Assembly (NCBI GenBank): GCA_030268105.1
Contig: BSDZ01000014.1
Span: 3,415,501 to 3,479,500, forward strand
Reading direction: 5' to 3'
DNA from: Volvox africanus
Lineage: Eukaryota; Chlorophyta; Chlorophyceae; Chlamydomonadales; Volvocaceae
Length of the DNA stretch: 64,000 bases
The notes beneath the pieces were generated by a model. It worked only from the letters and a program-made list of their open reading frames with translations. It was not told the DNA's origin and made no database searches. Made by a program: the position numbers and the translations under genes. The number at the start of each line of letters is the position of its first letter. Positions within the stretch are counted from its first letter, which is position 1. Below are positions 1-13,072 of this stretch, piece by piece.

Positions 1-253
1 GTACAGCGTCTCACTCTTGGCAGTATATTTCTCATAAACTGCCTGACCGGTGAGATAGCTACCATATCCTGGCAAGAGTGTGACAGGGTACACATGATTT
101 GCTCTCAGATGCTGGACGAGCTGGCGAGGAGTGTGGCGGGTCACATAAGTTGTATGAGTCTTTGGCTGGCTCTTTGGTGACTGCAGCACATCACCAGCAC
201 CATTATTAGCTTCCCATGCGTGACACACAGCGTAGCGGCATACGATGTAGGCA
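1..253 (-). CDS. Possible partial exon at the left edge
   Basis: The minus strand is open for about 84 codons and runs off the window. The downstream part reads as plausible protein (GYGSYLTGQAVYEKYTAK). A pyrimidine-rich stretch ending in CCAG just before the GYGSY codons would make a reasonable splice acceptor, so the real exon may be only about 75 nt. No family is recognised. An 84-codon opening can occur by chance at this base composition, so this is a weak call. Confidence 0.2.
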
Positions 254-1188
254 GCACGATGTCATCTGGGTTTATAATTTTTATTAAAGCTGGCGCATCT
301 TGTGCCGCCATGGTCCGTTCTGTTTAACTTGATAGGGGCAGTGAGCATCCCTATGTGGGACTCCAGTGAAGGTGGGACGGTGTCGTTATTGGCGCCGGGG
401 CACTAGTGGGCGCTGTTACCCGTTCCTGCGTGCTGAACTTCTTCAACGCTGGTTGATACGTGCTCTGCTATGCAATAAGGTTGCTGTCGTTATAAGAGGT
501 TCTAGAGGGTCTATTTTTAAAACTCCTAATGGCGTAATGCCCGACGAGGCGTTACCGGTAGTCTTCGCCGTCAGAATTCGCGCGAGTGAAGATGCACGGG
601 ACCTGAAACTTGTCAGCTCTGATTTTTAGAACTGGGCCACGACAGTAGAGGAAATGTTAAAGGTGTAATCCTTTAGCAAAGCTCTGCGGCTACAAATTAG
701 AAGGTCGCAACTTTCGTCGCTGTGTCTGCCGTACCGGTAAGCCTGACCGGTAATCAGTCAGAGGCAAGATAATAGTGTCCATGTAAGGGAAGCAAGACGG
801 CTTCCAAAGCGCAAGATAATTAGTTGATACATGTCGTTCAACATCATCGGGCAAATTTTGCATGGACCCGCACCCGCCGTTACTAACGAACATACACAAC
901 TGTCAACGTGGCTATGAGCGCAGCAATCCATCCCACACCAACTTAAAAGATATAATGTTATACTTTGTAAACATTGAGCGTCGTACTTGTTCCAAGCTAA
1001 TCCAGCACAAACGCTGCAGGGGTCGATAGGTCAACAAAGACTAGAATCAGGCGTTTCTAAGCAAAGAGAGAAAGTCAGAACGGTTAGAAAAGACCAGTAT
1101 TAAGCGCCGCTATTAGCGGCGCTTGCCGCAGCGGCGGGATCGGTACTGGTAGACATAGTTTCAGCGGAGCATCTACTGCTTGTCTGAA
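254..1188. other. Upstream flank of BRR2
   Basis: No convincing gene is seen. An 87-codon open frame at 366-629 has no recognisable domain. The last part should hold the BRR2 promoter and 5' UTR; an AT-rich run near 947-963 and a perfect hairpin at 1102-1124 are the only notable sites. Confidence 0.5.
1102..1124. repeat. Perfect GC-rich hairpin upstream of BRR2
   Basis: A 10-bp arm AAGCGCCGCT is followed by a 3-nt loop and its exact complement AGCGGCGCTT. It ends 64 nt before the BRR2 ATG, so it lies in the probable 5' UTR or core promoter. It could be an RNA hairpin limiting ribosome scanning or a dyad for a DNA-binding factor; the sequence alone does not decide. Confidence 0.75.
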
Positions 1189-4100
1189 ATGTCGAACAAA
1201 GAGAAGGGTGGTGCCGAGGCCTATGCCCGGTTCAAGCAGTTCGATTACAAGGCGGTAAGTGTTTTTTGCGAATGCGGAAATCTAACCCACCTCAGCCTTT
1301 GGGGTGCACACCAGAAGGATATCGAGGTTATTACAATGTTACGAACGATTTGTATTACCTTTATGTCAGGGCTGAGCTTTCGGCACCGCATAAGATTGAC
1401 GAGGTTTGGCGGCGGAAGAGGGCATTTTGGGTTGAAGCACCTGACTTTTACAATGCACGCTGCATACATGACGCACTTGACGTAGTCGTATATCACGTAA
1501 AGCGACTGGCAAACTTTGGCGGCGTGGCTGCGGTCTGCTCTGTTGTTGCCCCTGCCTAGCCGTCTCACGTCGGGGACATTGGGTACTGCGCAAGGTGGAG
1601 TCGGTGTGGGCAAGGGTAATGCCAGGGGGCTCATGCTCTCGTGGGTTGACTCTATTAGAGCCGAAGAACCTTTACAGGACATGCTCACCCATAAAAAGCG
1701 CGCATGCACTTAGCACGGCTGCACCTGTTTCAACAGGCCGCTGCATCAAGGTGCCGCGCATTCCACGATCACACATCTTTGCTTCTTAGGCCGGCCATGT
1801 TAAGATGGACTGCCCGCCTTGCCTTATCATGTCCTCCTTTGCTGTGGCGAGGCCTTACCTTAACCCCCGTTCCCTTCTACACAAACACGCACACACACAC
1901 TCACATACTCACACACGCGACAGATCTACACACGATACACCCACATACACACATACATACACACACGATACATACACATACATACACGTGCCCTCATGCT
2001 TTTGCTCATCGCAGAACTCTAGTCTGGTGCTTACCTCGGACACCCGCACCCGGGAGTACGCCACCGAGCCCAGTGGAGAACCAGAGACGCTATGGGGCCG
2101 AATGAAGGTACGCTACGGTCGTGAGCTGGGCAAGTAGTCTTGATCATTCGAGTGCCGATAAGGTCACGCAGTCAAGCCCAGTGTCGCGCCTGGAACGGGA
2201 AGGGGACATGGGAAGGCGATATTCAATTAATTGGAAGGGGTGAGAGGGAGGGTTATACGGATATAAGAGGGGAGGACGGGAGGAGGGCAACAGCAGACCT
2301 TTATGGAGATACAGGAACCATCCTGGACTCGGGGAGTAGAGACCACCGGGCCGCCTGCAAGAGCTGAAGGTTGCTACAGCATGAAGGTTGCCGCGAAGCT
2401 AGTTGGCACGCTCCGCATCACACAACGCATCGCGTGCCGTGTCTAAAGACGCAAACAACGTTATGGGTGGTTGGAAGGGGTTGGGGGGATGACAGGACGG
2501 ATTATCAGGTGAGGCGGGAATGAACGGGGGGGGGGGGGAGGAACAAAGAAGCTGGAATGAATTCAAGTACATTTAGATGACGGGCGCCCAGATGAGAAGG
2601 GTCATCATTACCTCGGCATATATTTCAGGACGTGAAGTTTTGCATACGTTGGCATCAGACAACTCCTCATGCCCCCAGTGGGCCAGAGCACCTCAGTTTT
2701 GCCATCGTCGCTCTCCTTTGCTCAATTCCTCCAGGCCAAGATGGGCGATAGGGCCCAGACCAACCGGCCCGACGCAGAGCGAAAAGAGCGGCTGGCAAAG
2801 AAGAAGCGCGATGCGGCGGCGGCGGAGTTGGAGCTGGCGGTGCCCTCCAAGGGCCGTGGCAAGCGGGGCGGCGGCGCGGGGGCCAGCCTGAGCGTCCTGG
2901 ATCTGGAGCAGGTGGGGTGTCGGGTGCGGATTGGGATATTGGTGGTAGTGGTGCAGGTGGTGGTGGAAATATGGTGTGTCGAAAGGCCAGGCACACCCAA
3001 GCCTAAATCCGCATCGGCGGGGCGGTGATACGAATTTACGGCGACTTTTTCGAGGCTTAAGCTATGCTGCTTCACGATTGAGACAACATTCTTGTTGTTG
3101 TTGTTATTAAGACAACAACAATATAGTGTTTTAAGCGCCCATGAGAGGGTTCCTCTGACACCAGGTCCGGAGTTCATCCCCTCCCTACGCAGGGTCTGTA
3201 CAACAGTCCCAGGTCTCGCCTGTTCGCCTTCCTTTCATTCACCCTCCCTCTCCCTCCCCGCCCCTTCCCCCCCAGGGTGGTCTGTACCGGCCCCGGACCA
3301 AGGAGACCAGGGAGGCGTACGAGGCGCTGCTGGCCATCATCCACAGCTTATTCGGGGAGCAGCCGCAGGTGCGTACATGGCCAGGCGGGAGGGTGGGGTG
3401 GGATGGGTGTTTCAGGGATAGGACGGGGGCTGCTGCTCACCGCGTACACGACACGGTGCAGCATATAGCTTCGTCAGCTTCATCTCTCGACCTCATTCGG
3501 GGAAGGGTGGGTGGGTTTTCGTAGCATGAATGGGTGACGCCGTCTTCTGTCCCCGAGGCCTAAGACAAGTTATCTTTCCACGTTGCATATTCAAGTTTCC
3601 TTCCTCTGACACCATGGCAGCTCACACGTACATCACACGAGTCCGTACGTTCAAATATATCCCACACCTGACTCTGGTCATCCGGGTCATTCCCTCATCT
3701 TCCTTCCACCCGCGCCCATGAGAAGGAGAGGGTTCATGTGCCCCCGTGGGTCCTGTGTTAATCCTAACGGTATCCCACTCACATTCACCTCACTCACACT
3801 CACACTCATACTCACACTCAACCCACTCACGCTTCCGCCTATGGCGCGGGTTCGGTGGTCCGGTGTTTCCTTCATCGCCCCGACAGGATGTGCTTCGTGG
3901 AGCCGCGGATGAGGTCCTGGCGGTGTTGAAGAACAAGGACCTGCGCGATCCTGAGCGCCAAAAAGAGTGTTTGGCGCTGCTGGGCTCGTGTGATGATGAC
4001 ATGTTCGCGAGGCTGGTGGCGCTGGGCAAGCGCGTTACGGACTTCGTCGCTGAAGCGGAGGTAAAGAAGGGAGGGCGTATGATGGGCGCGCGCGCGTGCA

Positions 4101-7100
4101 TGTATGTCCGTGTGTGTATGTGTGTCGGAACTGGAGGCAAGGGAGATATTGTTCTATGGTAGTTCATAAACTGTTTGGCGCCTATCGGGGGGAGGTTAAT
4201 GGTTGGGCAGAGGGCAGAGGTAGTTGATCTTTTGTTAGGAACGGAAAAGCGAATGGGGAAAGGGGGAGGGTAATTTCAGAGAAACTGCATTTACGTGTGG
4301 AAGGATAATGAATGTTCCTTCAGCGCGATGAGACACAAACCCACAAGTCCTCCTCAGTGTTGTCATGTTGCCCTACCTCCCCGGTAATCCACCCGGTGCC
4401 CCGACCTACCCACCTTCATGGTTCGTGTACCGCAAACACACACACATACACACACACGAACCTCTCCCCGCAGGCGGGGCCAGGTGACACCCTGGATGAG
4501 GAGCTTGGCGTGGCGGTGGAGTTTGAGGAAGAGGAGGATGACGACGACGAGGAGGCGGACGAGGTATGGAGGAGAAGGCGAGGGAGGTCTTGGCCAGTGG
4601 GGGATAGTTCGAATAAACGAACATGGAGACGGAGAAGTGGGGCGCATTTCATTCATTCCCTCATCCATTCCTCCCCGCATTGGGGCATTGGGGCATTCGT
4701 ATTTTCCCCTCCCCACTTTTGGTCGACGTCAGCCATCATCCTCCACCTTCACGGTGGTTAGTCCTCGTTCCCTCAGTACTAGTAGCACCAGCTGGCTCGT
4801 TTCATTCGTCTTCCCCCTCCGCCTCCTCCTCATAGGTCTTGGAGGTTGACGATGAGGACGAGGGCGATGACAATCAGCCCGAGGTGGATCTCAGGACTAC
4901 CACAATGGTGGGTGCGGGGACACGGGGTATGTCAAAGTGGGCAAAGGAGAGGGGGAAGGGAGATACCCGTTGAGTTGTGTATGTCCCCACTGCCCGTCTT
5001 GCGACGTTGGGGGGACGGGGTGCCTCTGACAGTGGCAACCATCCCGCCCATCCACCTTGTCCCCTCACCCACTCGTAGCCCGTAGGCACCTGCCGTCTTC
5101 CATTCCATTCGACGCCTTCCCTTCTCAACTCCAATCCCTCCATCTACCCCACGCACTTTCCCCCTAAATTGTTCACAAGGTTTAATCCAACACCCCAAAC
5201 ACGTCACTTTGAAACCCTTGCATATTTCCAATGCCCTCCACGCCAATCCAATCCACTCCGCGCCATTCTGGGCCGCGTCATGCCAATTCACACCAACCTG
5301 CAAACTATTCCTGCTCTATTTCAACCCCCTTAGCTCGACTTTTCTGAGCTCACACCAATCCACTCAACCCCATCCAACCTCACCCCACTCTGGCCCCCAC
5401 GCTGCCCTCAGAATGATGTGGATGCCGGTGAGGAGGCTCGCGACGACGGCCTCAAGGTCCAGGAGGTGGACGCCTACTGGCTGCAGCGCAGGATTGCCCG
5501 GGCGCTGGGACCTGGCGTGGAAGCCACGCGGGCACAGGCGCTGGCGGAGCAGGTGTGGTGTGGTGTGGTGTCCGTTGCTCGCCTCTCTCTTCCTCTCGTT
5601 GTTCTTCGAGCTTGTGGTTGAGGTTGTTGGGATTGGCTCACAGCCCAACAAGTCGATATCACACATACAGACTCTCATTCTCACACAAGTTCACATACTC
5701 GCACCGACACCCTCTCCTGCGTCCGCCTTCCCTGCGATGCGCTGTTCAGGTGCTGGGTGTGCTGGGCAGTCCGGACGACCAGCGTGCCGTCGAGAACGAG
5801 CTGGTGCTGAGTCTGGGCTTCGAGCACTTCGAGCTGATCAAAGAGCTCATTAAGAACAGGTGTGCTGCTGCTGCTGCTGCTGCTGCTTCTTTTGCTGCAG
5901 TTGCAGTTCACGTGGGGTCCTTTCCTTAGGTTAAATAGCCAATTCGGAAAAACATGAGCAGCTGCTGTTGCAGTTGTTGTTGTTCCTGCCGAGAGCGGTC
6001 AAAGCTGGGGGAGGATTTAGCCAGCGAAACCACGAAAAAGTGCATTTGCAGGGAGGCGCCCGTGCGGTCCGGGAGGCTTGGGGTGTGATAGGAGGCCGGG
6101 TCCATGCCAGGTTGGTGAAGGGATGCAGGAAGGAGGATGATCCTGCCGCTGGTCCTTCCGCTGCTGCCCTGCTGCCGGGTGGCGTTGCGGTCGGAACTCG
6201 GAAGTGTTCCTCTTCTTCGTCAAGGTGGTCGACCGCGGCCTGCCCCCCCCGCGTGCCTTTCCTTTCCACACAGACTCAAGATTGTTTGGTGCACCAAGCT
6301 GTCGCGCGCGGAGACGGACGAAGAGCGTGACCGCATTGAGACGGAGATGGGGGGCAGCGCCGATACTGCGGCCATCTTGGCGGCGCTGCGGGCCACCCGC
6401 ACTTCAGCCCGCGACCGCCAGACCGCCATGGAACGATCCATCCGTGAGGAGGCCAGGAGGCTGCGGCAAGGCGAAGCAGGTGACTGGGGCCTGGTGGGAC
6501 GGAAAGGGTGTGCTTTGCCGGGGTTGAATGGGGGAGGGAGGGGTACGGAGACTGAGCTTTTGGGGCACGATCAGGAAGGGGGCCAAAGCCATATGGCTAT
6601 GGAACTGAATGCACAGGGGTGAGGGTGGGGACGGGGGTAGGGATAGGGGCGGGAATTTGTATGGGGTCGTGGGGTTAGTGGTGGCATAAGCGCGTTAAGG
6701 GATGGGCAGGGGGGGGTACAAGGTCCAGGAGGTGTAGGATGGGGACGAGCAAGATGTGGCGGCATGGAGTGGAACAGATCCTGTTCAGGCCATATGATCT
6801 CCCACTGTCTCGCCCTTCTCCTTACTTAGGCTGGACTCACATCCGTAATGTGTTTTTTTGCCTTTTTGCCTCGAGAACCGTTTTTGCCACCATCCCTCCC
6901 ATTTTGTGTGGATTTTCCATCCTCTTGGCCGCCGTCCCACCCCCTCATCATGTCTCGTTTATCCGACTTACTCCCTCATCCTGTCCCTCCTCGCTCCGGC
7001 CGCCCGTTCAGGCGCCCGTGGCGACGCCGGTGGTGGTGCAATCGCCAATCGCCATCAGGTGGCGCTGGAGAGCCTGGCGTTCCGGCAGGGCAGCCACTTG

Positions 7101-10100
7101 ATGAGCAACAAGAGCGTGTCGCTGCCGCAGGTATGAGTGTGTACGCGTTTGCATGTGGGCTTCTGTGTATGCGCCATTATATGCACAGCTCGCCATCCTC
7201 CCCTGAACGCTAACCCATCTCTCGCGCTTGTGCATCTCCGCTTTGAACCCTCTCCTCGTGCACAGGGGTCCCAGCGTCGCGCCTACAAGGGATACGAGGA
7301 GGTGGAGGTGCCCGCTTTGAAACCAAAGCCATTTGCAGATGGAGAGAAGCTCCGCAAGGTTTCGGAGCTGCCGGAGTGGGCCCGGGGCGCATTCACCGGC
7401 ATGGAGTCGCTGAATCGCATTCAGTCGCGGGTCGCGGACTGCGCCATGTTCAGCGGGGAGAACATGCTCGTGTGCGCACCCACGGGTAAGTCAGCTGATG
7501 GGAAAGAGGAGGGGGCAGTAGGGGTAGGCACCGGGGACCCATGGGGGAGCAGGAACACAACCCCATGAGCGCTCAGTAGTAATGAGGTAGATGGGGGTCT
7601 GTACAGAGGAAGCCGGAGGGGTCGCTGCACGTCCATAGGCAGTGGCGTCCGCATGCGATCCCCGGAAAGGGGCCCTATGCCGTGACAAAACACAAACAAC
7701 ACAAGCTTGCACAAGCAACAAACATAAGCAACAAGCAACACAAGCATCTGAGTATCTGGCAGTTACTAGGACAGGTCACCTCTCGGGTGGGTGGTTTCCT
7801 GCTCTGATTTGCTTCGTCATGCGCCCCCCCCCGCGTCACCCTTCATCCGCCCCTTGCGCCCCTGTCCCCAACGCCCGGTCACCTTTTGACCCCTGTCCTC
7901 GCCTGCCCCTGCCGCTCAGGTGCCGGTAAGACCAACGTGGCCGTGCTGTGTATCATGCATGAGCTGGGGTTGCACTTGCGGCCTGATGGCACCATCGACA
8001 CGTCCGCGTTCAAGATCGTGTACGTGGCGCCGATGAAGGTATGTCCGTGTGTGCTGATGGCGGTGCGGGTGCGCGTGTGTACACCTGTGTTTATGTGCAT
8101 GTATGTGCATGTATATGTATGTGTGAAAATGTATGCGTGCATACATTTTCACTCGCTCGCATGAGTATGCACACACTCGCTCTTAGTCCCCGGTGAGTGA
8201 TTGTACCCTTCAGCAGCAATATCAGGACGCAGCTATTCGCCACCTGCACACGCCGCCGCGCTCCTCTGGTATGTGGCTCATATGCTTCCGTACATTTACG
8301 CGCTCGTATTTCCCCCGGGCCCCTCCCTTTTTTCTCACCGTCAGGCGCTGGTAGCTGAGATGGTCGGCAACTTCACCAAGCGTCTGACGGAAAAGTACGG
8401 CATCAAGGTACGGGAGTTGACAGGCGATATCAACCTGTCAAAGGCGGAAATCGAGGACACCCAGATCATCGTCACAACGCCGGAGAAGTGGGACATCATT
8501 ACGCGCAAGTCGGACGACCGTACCTATGCCAACATGGTGAGAGAGGTGGTAAGGGGGGGCGACAGGATAGCCTGGCTGGGGCGGGGCCGCGGCAGAGGGC
8601 CGGAGTACGCACACCCGGGTTCTGCGCTAAGAAGGCAGGGAGAGGCGTGGAGTAAGAGCGGGGGACAGGTGGGCCCCCCCGACTCCCGGATCCGGATCGT
8701 GATTGCGAAAACCGATTCCGGATCCGGATCCACCGGTTGCCGTAATGAGTGTGCTTTGTCCAGTCCTGTACCAGTTGCATAGTTTGCCCTTGCCCTGCTT
8801 TGATCCACCATTTGCCTTCGCCCTGCCCTGACCCTCCTGTTCACCCCTTTCCCTTCCTCCTCCTCTCCTTCTCTCCTGCTCCTCCTCCCTCCCTCCTCCC
8901 GACCTTGATAAGGTCCGGTTGTTGATAGTAGATGAGATCCATCTGCTGCACGACGACCGCGGGCCCGTGCTGGAAGCGATCATCAGCAGAACCATACGAC
9001 AGGTGAGCAGGCCGGGCGGCGTGTGTGTATGTATGTGTGCTTATGTGTGTGTATGTGCGTGCGTCTGGTTGGGGTGGGTTTGATGGGCAGGTGGGGCATG
9101 TTGTTGGTGCTGGGGAATCCTCGCCTCGTCGGTCATAACATTTCTTCCTTTCGCTAGAACGAACAGGTAACACGCCGATGAGATGCGCCATGAAACGCAA
9201 CTTCTGTATCAAAATGCCAAACGTTTTATTATTGACCTGTACGTCGCTGCCCCTCCCTCTAAGCTGTCTGTCACATAGTCTCCTGTCACAAGTCTGCTTG
9301 TTCTGGTTGTAACCTCCTCTCACTGTCACATGGAGTCTTTACCTGGCAACCCGCTTCCCGCTCACTCGAACACACCACTATCACCCGGCACCGGCACCGG
9401 CACCGGCAGGTGGAGTCGACGCAGGAGATGATCCGTATTGTGGGTCTGTCCGCCACATTGCCAAACTACGAGGACGTGGCGGTTTTCCTGCGGTGAGCAC
9501 GGCGGGGGCTGAGGAGGGCCGGAGAGGAGGGGGGAGGAAGCCCAGCAGACGTAATCACTTGAACCCAGTGCAGGGGGGTTATGTCCCTCTAGAAGGCGCG
9601 GAGGAGAGGATTGGGCCGGGCTTGGGCCGGGGAGCGGGAGCTGTAGGTGTGGTCCCCCACGGTACCTATCCTCTCATCGTTTTCAATGTTGTAAGTTTCC
9701 TGAAGCACGAGGAGAGCATCTTCCCGTGCTTCCGAAGTTTCTGCGTTTGTGCTCTTTTTCTATCGCTTCCATAACCATTGCCGTGTTCCCCACCCTGTCG
9801 TCTGTACCCCTCTCCTCTTTCAGCTGGCTCACGGCCCCCCTTCTTCCCACTATTTCATTCGTCGGTTTCATTTTATATTTTATATTGATACCCTCACCTC
9901 ACCTCCCTAGTCCTCGTTTCCCCAGTATCAGCACCTGGATTCGGTTTTTTCGACTTTCCCCCTCCTTATCGCTCTCCGCAGCGTCAAGCCCGACAAGGGC
10001 CTCTTCTACTTCGACAACTCCTACCGGCCATGCCCGCTGGCGCAGCAGTACATCGGCGTGTCTGTCAAGAAGCCGCTACAGCGCTTCCAATTGATGAATG

Positions 10101-11990
10101 AAATTTGTTATAACAAGGTACGGATGCCGGGCTGGGATGTCAGGGGAAGGGGCGAAGGGGGAAGATACTATTGCTTCTGCTGCGCCAACGGCGATTGCTA
10201 CGACTTCTGGTTTTATAAGCTACTGCGGTTGCTGCTGGATTTATTGTTTGGTTGATCGTATATTCATTGTTTTCGTACTTTGATACTCCTTGGGCCCCCC
10301 CCCCTTGGCCTCATGATAATCATGGCAAGCCCGGTACTTGTCTGGTATTTCAACAAGGCCGCCACTCACCCCTCCCCACCACCCCTCCCCACCACCAACA
10401 ACAACAACAACAACCTCGCTTTTATGTGTGGCTGTGTTTCCTCGGCCCTCCCCTTCCTTCAGGTTTTGGAGTGCGCTGGTCGTCACCAGGTGCTCGTGTT
10501 CGTGCACAGCCGCAAGGAGACCGCCAAGACGGCCCGCTTCATCAAAGAGACGGCGCTGGCGGCGGACGCTCTGGCCCGATTCATGCGGAGTGACTCGGCA
10601 ACCAGGGAGATTCTGCAGACTGAGGTGAGGGGGAGGGACGGCGAGGTGAGGGGAGAGGGGACGGAAGGGTCGGGAAGGGGAGGGCACCGGGGAGGAGACT
10701 GAGGCTGGCTTCGGGATAAGGGTGAGATTGCAGATGATGGCGACTGGGGGGCATATCTTCAGCGTCGTGTTCCCGCGCGTACATGTGTGTGTGTGTTAGG
10801 CGTGCGTCATGGATTTTATCTAGGCGTCTACTGTCCCCACTGCCCACTCATTGAACCCATCCAATAAGCAGCTTCAACCAGTACTGCTAGTTATTCCTTC
10901 AGCACGCATACACAGAGAATGAGATTTGGTCTTGTCTCTGGTCCCATGTTACCATCGCTTCGCCCATCGTCGTTTGGTATCTGGGTCTCCTGATTAGTGC
11001 ACTGCTGCCATCTGTGTTCACGTCCTTCCCGCTCGATCCAAACCCGCACCTTCAAACCCAGGCGGAAAACTGCAAGGACTCTGATCTGCGGGACCTCCTG
11101 CCCTTCGGTTTCGCCATCCACCACGCGGGAATGACCCGGGCGGACCGCACACTGGTGGAGGACCTCTTCGCGGATGGACACGTGCAGGTGGGGAGCGGAT
11201 GTGTGACCGTGTGCGCATTTCCGTGTGTGCATGTGTTGTGTGCTGTGTAGGTTGTGTGTATAGGGGAGACGTCTTATGTGCGTGCGTGTCTGGGCGTGTG
11301 CGTGCACGTCTGTATATCACTATCGCGGCGGTGAGAGGGGCCTAAAAGCAGCTATATATATATATCGGTTTAGGGTTTTAGGGTTTTTGAAACCCTATAT
11401 ATATATATGCATGTGATATCAAGCGTAATTAATTTTCGATATAAGCTCCGATTATTCCATTAATTTGCTTACTCCGACACAATACACGTGCCGTTCTCAG
11501 GTGCTTGTGAGTACGGCCACCTTGGCCTGGGGTGTCAACCTGCCAGCCCACACCGTCATCATCAAGGGGACGCAGATTTACAACCCCGTCAAGGGCGCCT
11601 GGGACGAGCTCAGCCCGCAGGACGTGATGCAGATGATGGGACGAGCGGGACGGCCACAGTATGATTCGTTTGGTAAGTGAAGAGAGGGAGAATGCCGCGG
11701 GGGGGGAGGTAAGTCGAATAAAAATGGCATAATACCGCTGGGGGGTTGATAGGGAGGGAGCGGAGAAGTACAGATGAGGAGCGGGAAAGGTGGGAGAAGG
11801 AACGCTCCAAAACACGTGATGGGTCACGTGCGTAAACACATAAACTCACGCCCACACACGTGTTGGCGTGTGGAAAAGTCGTTGCATTTATTCTGTTGTA
11901 CTGCCTATCTGTACGATGCGCTTCTATGTGCTTGCAACCGCTCTACTTTTACACAACAGAACACAACACAACGCAAACGCATCTCTCTCC

Positions 11991-12052
<62 letters not shown>

Positions 12053-13031
12053 GGCGAGGGCATCATCATCACGGGCCACTCGGAGCTGCAGTTCTACCTG
12101 TCGCTATTCAACCAGCAGCTGCCCATAGAGAGCCAGTTCATCAAGGCGCTGGCGGACAACCTCAACGCGGAGGTGGTGCTGGGGACCGTGTCGGTGAGTC
12201 GTACGTGTATTCGGCACTTGCTGGCTGACGCACAGGGTAGGATGCGTTATGGAATGGGATAGGGGGGTGCCGGCCGGGGATGGTCCTCAGTGTGGGCGCT
12301 TAGTCTGCCCGCTTCTTCCAGTGCGGCTTTTTGCTCCGTACTTTCAGCAAGTGAAATGCCCCCTAGGGTAACCTACGTCCTTTTTTATCTTTCGTTTTCT
12401 CCGAACCAACTGACTAATTCCGGCCCCCTTGCAACTCGCACCATCTATGGCACAACAGAACTTGAAGGACGCGGCTCACTGGTTGGGGTACTCCTACCTC
12501 TACGTCCGCATGCTGCGCTCCCCCGCGCTGTACGGAGTGCCGCCAGCGGACTTGGACACGGACCCGCTGCTACAGGTGGGGCGGAAGGGGACAGGTGGTG
12601 TGTGTGTGTGTATGTATGGGGATCGTGTGTGCACGCGCGTGTGTGTATGGGATTAGGGGAGGATAGGTTATGGGGGCGATGGGGAGAGCACCTTTTGGGA
12701 TGACCAACGAGGATACAAATATCCCTCCTCCATACCCAGCGGTCTCGTTGTTTCGCCTTCCCCCTCCGCCCCTTTCTTTTCCATCCCTATGCGACTGAAC
12801 CCGTTATTGTCCTACCTGTACTATCTCCCTCCATACGTACACCCCACCCTCCCTGCCTGTCCCCCTATCCCAGGAGCGGCGGCTGGACCTGGCCCACAGC
12901 GCGGGCCTCATGCTGGATAAGCATTCCCTCGTGCGGTACGACCGCAAGACCGGGAACTTCCAGGTAAGCGGCTTCCTTTATCAGTTACAGCTTTTCCCGT
13001 GGCAATAGCTTTATATCCTCAAGCAACTACT

Positions 13032-13072
<41 letters not shown>

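Noticed and set aside
1704..2137. Frames rich in His-Thr before BRR2 exon 2
   Set aside because: Translation of a CA-rich intron tract; only 2015-2107 belongs to the gene.
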